Shown piece after piece: positions 5,599 to 9,076 of a stretch of 9,076 nt of DNA; position 1 is the first letter of the stretch; each line of letters starts with the position of its first letter. Location of the stretch: assembly GCA_025963955.1 (NCBI GenBank), contig JAOPZU010000330.1, positions 1 to 9,076 on the forward strand. Direction: 5' to 3'. The translations under genes were made by a program, and so were the position numbers. This stretch comes from Solirubrobacterales bacterium (lineage in GTDB: Bacteria; Actinomycetota; Thermoleophilia; Solirubrobacterales; Solirubrobacteraceae). The notes under the pieces are model-generated. The model ran no database searches and was not told the DNA's origin. It saw only the letters and a program-made list of their open reading frames with translations.

Positions 5599-6198
5599 CT
5601 ACAGCTCCGCACCCAACGCCCTGGCGATTTGCAGCGCCACGTCCGGCGTGAGGTCCCCGAAGTCCAGGCGGCGGCCCGCGAGCGTGCGGACCCGGACCGA
5701 GGCCCGGCCCCGACGGCGGGGCCAGGCGAGCTTGGACTCCACGCGGGCCACGTCGCGGAAGCGCAGCGAGCGCACGCGGTGGGTCGGTTGGTCGTCCGCC
5801 AGCCAGAGCAGGCGCCGGTCGGTCAGGGCGAGCGTCGACTCGGGGCTGACCCAGGTCGTGGTCGGGACGACGAGGTGGACGGCCTCCTGCTGCTCGAGCG
5901 CGGCGAGCAGCTCCGCGCCGAGCGCCCGCCGCGTGCCGTCCGGGAGCCAGGCCCCGCGGCGGGGGTGGCGGGGTGGGGCGCCGGCGGCTCCCGGGGCGGG
6001 GTCGTCCGTCGCCACGCCGTCCGGCGCGGCCCGTGCGCGGAGCTCGTCGAAGGCGGCGTTGATCGAGGCCATGACCTCGGCGGACCGTGGGTCCCCGGCG
6101 ACGTCCGGATGATGCGCCTTGGCCAGCGCGCGATAGGCGCTCGTCGCCTCCTCGAGCGACGCGTCCGGCGGCAGCCCGAGGACGGCGTAGGGATCCAT
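5599..6198 (-). CDS. J-domain (DnaJ-like) protein with PH-like C-terminal domain
   Basis: A 199-aa protein. Residues 1-55 form a J domain beginning DPYAVLGLPPDASLEEA, with the Hsp70-stimulating HPD motif at 30-32 (AHHPDVAGD) and a third helix INAAFDELR. The J domain normally recruits DnaK and triggers ATP hydrolysis. A Pro/Ala/Gly-rich linker (58-82) leads to a second domain (about 88-198) with VHLVVPTTTWVS, the strand motif LALTDRRLLWLADD (123-136), SLRFRDVARVES and a closing helix. The TDRRL-type strand is typical of bacterial PH-like (YokE/bPH_2-like) domains. There is no Gly/Phe region, zinc finger or CTD peptide-binding domain, so this is a class C J-protein rather than canonical DnaJ. 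The ATG at 6198 fits standard J-domain starts. It is divergent from the hemolysin III gene with 17 bp between starts, and lies upstream of tRNA-Thr. Soluble and probably cytoplasmic; the PH-like domain could place it at a membrane or protein partner (inference). Confidence 0.88.
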   Translation of the reverse strand: MDPYAVLGLPPDASLEEATSAYRALAKAHHPDVAGDPRSAEVMASINAAFDELRARAAPDGVATDDPAPGAAGAPPRHPRRGAWLPDGTRRALGAELLAALEQQEAVHLVVPTTTWVSPESTLALTDRRLLWLADDQPTHRVRSLRFRDVARVESKLAWPRRRGRASVRVRTLAGRRLDFGDLTPDVALQIARALGAEL

Positions 6199-6215
6199 TC
6201 CGCCATCATGGTGGC

Positions 6216-6896
6216 ATGGCGACGACCCTCCCCCATGGGCCGGCCGAGATCCAGGCGCCTCTGAAGCCCCGCCTGCGTGGCGTGTCCCATCAGCTGGCGT
6301 TCTTCGTGGCCGTCGGCCTCGACGTGGCGCTCGTGAGCACCGCCCCGGGGGGTCAGGCCCGGACGAGCGCGACCGTGTACGCCGTCGGGGTCTGCGGGCT
6401 GTTCGGCATCAGCGGGCTGTACCACCGGCACCACTGGCGGACCGAGCGCTCGCGGGCGTGGATGCGGCGTCTGGACCACTCGATGATCTTCGTGTTCATC
6501 GCGGCGACCTACACCCCGATCGCGGTCGTCGGGATGGACGGCGCCCTCGGCACGGCCATCCTCCTCGTCGTCTGGAGCGGCGCGCTCGCCGGCGTCGCGC
6601 AGTCGCTCATCTGGCCGCACGCGCCCAAGAAGCTGACGTCGCTGATCTACATCGCCCTCGGCTGGGTGGCCGTCGCGGCGATGCCGCAGCTCTGGGACCG
6701 GCTCGGGCCCTGGTCGGTCCTCGGGCTCGCTGCCGGCGGGCTGCTCTACACGGGCGGCGCGATCGTCTACGCCCGCGGTCGCCCGGACCCGCGACCGGAG
6801 CTCTTCGGGTACCACGAGATCTTCCACGCGTGCGTCGTGGTGGCGGCGGCCTGCCATTACGCGGTCATCGCGTTCGCCGTGCTTCCCACGGGCTGA
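6216..6896 (+). CDS. Hemolysin III / PAQR family integral membrane protein
   Basis: A 226-aa polytopic membrane protein, normal length for the bacterial HlyIII (YqfA-like) branch of the PAQR superfamily. About seven hydrophobic helices are visible from residue 24 to 223. The family's metal-site signatures are present: SGLYHRHHW with S66 and H70 (SxxxH), RRLDHSMIFVFIAATYTP (84-101), and the last-helix GYHEIFHACVV with H200 and H204 (HxxxH). A short N-terminal cytoplasmic segment ends KPRLRGVSHQ, a common start for the family. Eukaryotic PAQRs include adiponectin receptors with ceramidase activity; bacterial members are usually linked to membrane lipid homeostasis, and haemolysis is rarely the true role. 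The ATG at 6216 is chosen because upstream codons in this frame are antisense to the J-domain gene. Only 17 bp separate the two start codons, so its promoter must lie inside that gene. Confidence 0.93.
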   Translation: MATTLPHGPAEIQAPLKPRLRGVSHQLAFFVAVGLDVALVSTAPGGQARTSATVYAVGVCGLFGISGLYHRHHWRTERSRAWMRRLDHSMIFVFIAATYTPIAVVGMDGALGTAILLVVWSGALAGVAQSLIWPHAPKKLTSLIYIALGWVAVAAMPQLWDRLGPWSVLGLAAGGLLYTGGAIVYARGRPDPRPELFGYHEIFHACVVVAAACHYAVIAFAVLPTG

Positions 6897-6934
6897 GCGC
6901 GCCCGCCCGCCCGCTCGCCGCGCCGGGGACGGCG

Positions 6935-6963
6935 TGGACGCCGCCGCGCCGCGCTGTTACATT
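6935..6963 (+). promoter_or_regulatory. Promoter of the tetR-glpD operon
   Basis: A -35 box TGGACG (6935-6940, 4 of 6 matches to TTGACA) and a -10 box TACATT (6958-6963) are spaced by exactly 17 bp. Transcription would start near 6970, leaving a 5' leader of only a few bases before the ATG at 6974. The upstream 6897-6934 stretch is GC-rich and shows no convincing terminator for the hemolysin III gene. Confidence 0.55.
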
Positions 6964-6981
6964 CTGACGCCAGATGTCACA
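6955..6981. promoter_or_regulatory. Candidate TetR operator palindrome
   Basis: Inverted arms TGTTACAT (6955-6962) and ATGTCACA (6974-6981) match at 7 of 8 positions around an 11-bp centre. A second, off-centre pair (TCTG/CAGA) lies inside. The site covers the -10 box and the tetR start codon, an ideal place for autorepression, and its size and symmetry fit a TetR dimer. Confidence 0.55.
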
Positions 6982-7588
6982 GCGTCACGCGCAGCTCCCG
7001 CAGAACAGTCCCGCCCCTCCGGCGCTGGACCCGGCGGACGGCGCGCTCCTCGACGCCGCGCGCGCCTGCGTGATGGCGGTCGGGATGAAGCGCACCACGC
7101 TCACCGACGTCGCCCGCCGCGCCGGCGTGAGCCGCATGACCGTCTACCGCCGCTTCCCCGACGTGGAGGCGCTGCTGCAGGCCCTCATGACGCGGGAGTT
7201 CCTCAGCGTCCTGGGCGACGTCGTGCGGACGGACGGCGGGAACGCCCGCGAGCGGCTCGCACGCGGCGCGGGCCGCGGCGTGATGGCGCTCAGCGAGCAC
7301 CCGCTGTTCAACCGGCTGATGGACGTCGACCCGGAGCTGCTGCTGCCCTACGCCTTCCACCGCTACGGCGCCTTCCAGCGCGCGGTGCTTAGCGCCTTCG
7401 GCGGGATCATCCGCCAGGGCATCGCCGAGGGGTCCATTCGCGAGGAGGACCCCGAACTGCTCGCCGTCGCCCTGGAGCTGATGCTCCGCGGCCCGGTGCT
7501 GGCCGCCCGGACGGAGGAGGTCACCGCCGAGCGCGAGGCCATCTGCGCCCAGCTCGTCGCCCTCATCGACGGGGGGCTGAAGCCGTGA
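6974..7588 (+). CDS. TetR/AcrR-family transcriptional regulator
   Basis: A 204-aa protein of normal TetR length. The N-terminal DNA-binding domain (about 22-68) has ALLDAARACVMAVGMKRTTL followed by the helix-turn-helix TDVARRAGVSRMTVYRRFPD (44-63), the classic TetR pattern ending in YRRF. The rest (about 75-200) is a helical ligand and dimerisation domain with no recognisable ligand signature. The ATG at 6974 is preferred because promoter and palindrome sit directly on it. The gene overlaps glpD by GTGA, so the two are translationally coupled, and the obvious role is local control of glycerol-3-phosphate oxidation in response to an unknown effector, possibly a glycerol or acyl derivative (inference). 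A Pro-rich N-terminal tail of about 20 residues precedes the HTH domain. Confidence 0.93.
   Translation: MSQRHAQLPQNSPAPPALDPADGALLDAARACVMAVGMKRTTLTDVARRAGVSRMTVYRRFPDVEALLQALMTREFLSVLGDVVRTDGGNARERLARGAGRGVMALSEHPLFNRLMDVDPELLLPYAFHRYGAFQRAVLSAFGGIIRQGIAEGSIREEDPELLAVALELMLRGPVLAARTEEVTAEREAICAQLVALIDGGLKP
7571..7576 (+). promoter_or_regulatory. Ribosome binding site for glpD
   Basis: A run of six G ends 8 bases before the GTG at 7585. It is the best Shine-Dalgarno-like stretch in the area and supports this GTG over the in-frame GTG at 7597, where the spacing would be 20 bases. Confidence 0.45.
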
Positions 7589-9076
7589 TCCCGCTCGTGA
7601 GGTCCCCGACGCTCAACGCCACCCGGCGCGACCGCGACATCGCCGAGCTCGGCGCCGGCCGCGCCGTCGACGTGCTCGTGGTCGGCGGAGGCATCACCGG
7701 CGTCGGCGTCGCGCTGGACGCCGTGACCCGCGGGCTGACCGTGGCCCTCGTCGAGCGTGAGGACCTGGCGAGCGGCACCAGCCGCTGGTCCTCCAAGCTC
7801 GCCCACGGGGGGCTGCGCTACCTGGCCAAGGGGGACGTCGGCGTCGCCTGGGAATCCGCCGCCGAGCGCGCGATCCTCGTCGACCACACGGCCCCGCACC
7901 TCGTGCGCGCCCTGCCCCAGGTCCTCGCCCTGCGGGAGGGCGTGTCGGCGGGCAAGGGCGGCCTCTACGAGCTCGGCATCCGGCTGGGTGACGGCCTGCG
8001 CGTCGCCGCGCGCACGAGCGGCCGCCGCCTGCCCCGCGCCAGCCGGATCTCGGCCGCCGAAGCGCTGCGGTGGGTCCCGGCCCTGGATCCCTCCGACCTG
8101 CGCGGCGCGCTGCTGAGCTGGGACGGCCAGCTGGAGGACGACGCCCGACTCGTCGTCGCCATCGCCCGGACCGCCGCCGCCCACGGGGCACGCGTCCTGA
8201 CCCACGTCCGCGCCACCGCCCTGCACACCGACGGCGCCGACGTCGTCGACACGCTCAGCGGCGAGACGTTCCGCGTTCGCGCCCGGCACGTCGTCAGCGC
8301 GACCGGCGTGTGGGCCGGCGACCTCGCGCCGGCCGTCCGGCTGCGCCCGAGCAAGGGCTCGCACCTGCTGTTCAGCGGCGCGCGCCTCGGCGACCCCGCG
8401 GCAGCGCTGAACGTCCCGGTCCCCGGGCACTTCGGGCGCTTCGTCTTCGCCCTCCCCCGCCCGGACGGGCTCGTCCTCGTCGGCCTGACCGACGAGCCGT
8501 ACGCGGGCGCGATCCCGGACGTCCCGCAGGTGGAGGAGCACGAGGAGCGCTTCCTGCTGGAGACGATCTCCAGTGCCCTCGAGCGCCCCCTCACCAGCGC
8601 GGACGTCGTCGGCCGCTTCGCTGGGCTGCGCCCCCTGCTGGACACGGGGGACGCGGACGGCGCGACCGCCGACGTGTCCCGCCGGCACGCGGTGATCGAG
8701 GACGCGGACACGCACGCGCTGACCGTCGTGGGCGGCAAGCTCACGACCTACCGCCGGATGGCGCAGGACGTCGTCGACCGCATCGCCGCCAGGCCCGGGG
8801 TCGCCGCCGGACCGTGCCTGACGCACGATCTGCCCGTCGTCGGCGCGCAACTCGCGCAGCGCCGTGAACCGGGTGTTCCCGCCACGCTGACCCGCCGCTA
8901 CGGCGCCGAGGCCGCGCACGTCCTCGCGCTCGCGGACGGCCGTCCCGAGCTGCTGGAGCCGCTCGCACCCGGCGTTCCCGTCGTCGGCGCCGAGGTCCGC
9001 TGGGCCGTCGAGCAGGAGGGCGCGCTGACGGTTGACGACGTCCTGGAGCGCCGTACGCGCATCGGCCTGGTGCCTG
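7585..9076 (+). CDS. glpD: Aerobic glycerol-3-phosphate dehydrogenase, FAD-dependent (partial, 3' end missing)
   Basis: An open frame of 497 codons from GTG at 7585 to the window edge. GlpD oxidises sn-glycerol-3-phosphate to dihydroxyacetone phosphate at the membrane and passes electrons to quinone. The N-terminal FAD-binding Rossmann motif is VVGGGITGVG (32-41), followed by ASGTSRWSSKLAHGGLRYL (62-80), the family's hallmark. Further signatures are ATGVWAGDL, SKGSHLLF, GRFVFALPRPDGLVLVGLTD, FAGLRPLL and VVGGKLTTYRRMAQ, in the same order as in known GlpD proteins. The last visible residues RTRIGLVP correspond to the conserved RRT(K/R)LG block near the end, so only a short tail is probably missing. 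The start overlaps the tetR stop as GTGA. It is probably co-transcribed with tetR and derepressed when TetR leaves the palindrome at 6955-6981. It opposes the GpsA reaction encoded at 1185-2849. Confidence 0.95.
   Translation, partial: MIPLVRSPTLNATRRDRDIAELGAGRAVDVLVVGGGITGVGVALDAVTRGLTVALVEREDLASGTSRWSSKLAHGGLRYLAKGDVGVAWESAAERAILVDHTAPHLVRALPQVLALREGVSAGKGGLYELGIRLGDGLRVAARTSGRRLPRASRISAAEALRWVPALDPSDLRGALLSWDGQLEDDARLVVAIARTAAAHGARVLTHVRATALHTDGADVVDTLSGETFRVRARHVVSATGVWAGDLAPAVRLRPSKGSHLLFSGARLGDPAAALNVPVPGHFGRFVFALPRPDGLVLVGLTDEPYAGAIPDVPQVEEHEERFLLETISSALERPLTSADVVGRFAGLRPLLDTGDADGATADVSRRHAVIEDADTHALTVVGGKLTTYRRMAQDVVDRIAARPGVAAGPCLTHDLPVVGAQLAQRREPGVPATLTRRYGAEAAHVLALADGRPELLEPLAPGVPVVGAEVRWAVEQEGALTVDDVLERRTRIGLVP

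Noticed and set aside
3961..6264. 767-codon plus-strand frame across prfC, tRNA and the J-domain gene
   Set aside because: It passes antisense through a tRNA and two motif-rich genes and has the charged, repetitive composition of GC-rich shadow frames.
6931..6942. GGCG-TGGA-CGCC hairpin as terminator of the hemolysin III gene
   Set aside because: The stem is only 4 bp with no U-tract, and it overlaps the better-supported tetR -35 box.
7363..8919. 518-codon minus-strand frame antisense to glpD
   Set aside because: The opposite strand carries the full ordered GlpD motif set; this frame has no recognisable domain.

Overview
This is a very GC-rich bacterial chromosomal window with dense genes, GTG/ATG starts, 4-base start/stop overlaps and almost no spacer DNA. 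The codon bias and gene content suggest an actinobacterium, possibly the Thermoleophilia/Solirubrobacterales, but no single marker here proves the lineage. There is no insertion sequence, CRISPR array, prophage gene or origin, and no gene-free stretch longer than about 120 bases.

Left part (1-2849, minus strand). One tightly packed operon reads, in transcription order, a fused PlsC-GpsA phospholipid-precursor enzyme, a 96-aa one-helix membrane protein (A), an ECF-type sigma factor, and a second one-helix membrane protein (B) that runs off the left edge. A and B are clear paralogs, about 67% identical over 78 aligned residues counted by hand. They bracket the sigma factor. ATGA overlaps join plsC-gpsA to A and the sigma gene to B, so membrane-lipid synthesis and this sigma module appear to be expressed together. 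I consider the A-sigma-B unit the best candidate here for an undescribed system: possibly a new kind of membrane-bound sigma regulator.

Middle (2850-5568). Divergent from the operon is a 192-aa putative membrane protein of unknown function. It ends tail-to-tail, 3 bp from an 80-aa protein of unknown function on the minus strand. Next on the minus strand come peptide chain release factor 3 (prfC), with an unusual Tyr in its P-loop, and a tRNA-Thr(UGU) just upstream of it.

Right part (5599-9076). A minus-strand J-domain protein with a PH-like C-terminal domain is divergent from a hemolysin III/PAQR family membrane protein, with only 17 bp between the start codons. Then come a TetR-family regulator and, overlapping it by GTGA, an aerobic glycerol-3-phosphate dehydrogenase (glpD) cut by the right edge. 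A palindrome covering the tetR -10 box and start codon is a likely operator, suggesting that TetR controls itself and glpD.

Taken together, the window holds both an enzyme that makes sn-glycerol-3-phosphate and acylates its product (GpsA-PlsC) and one that oxidises it (GlpD), each in an operon with its own regulator (ECF sigma, TetR).
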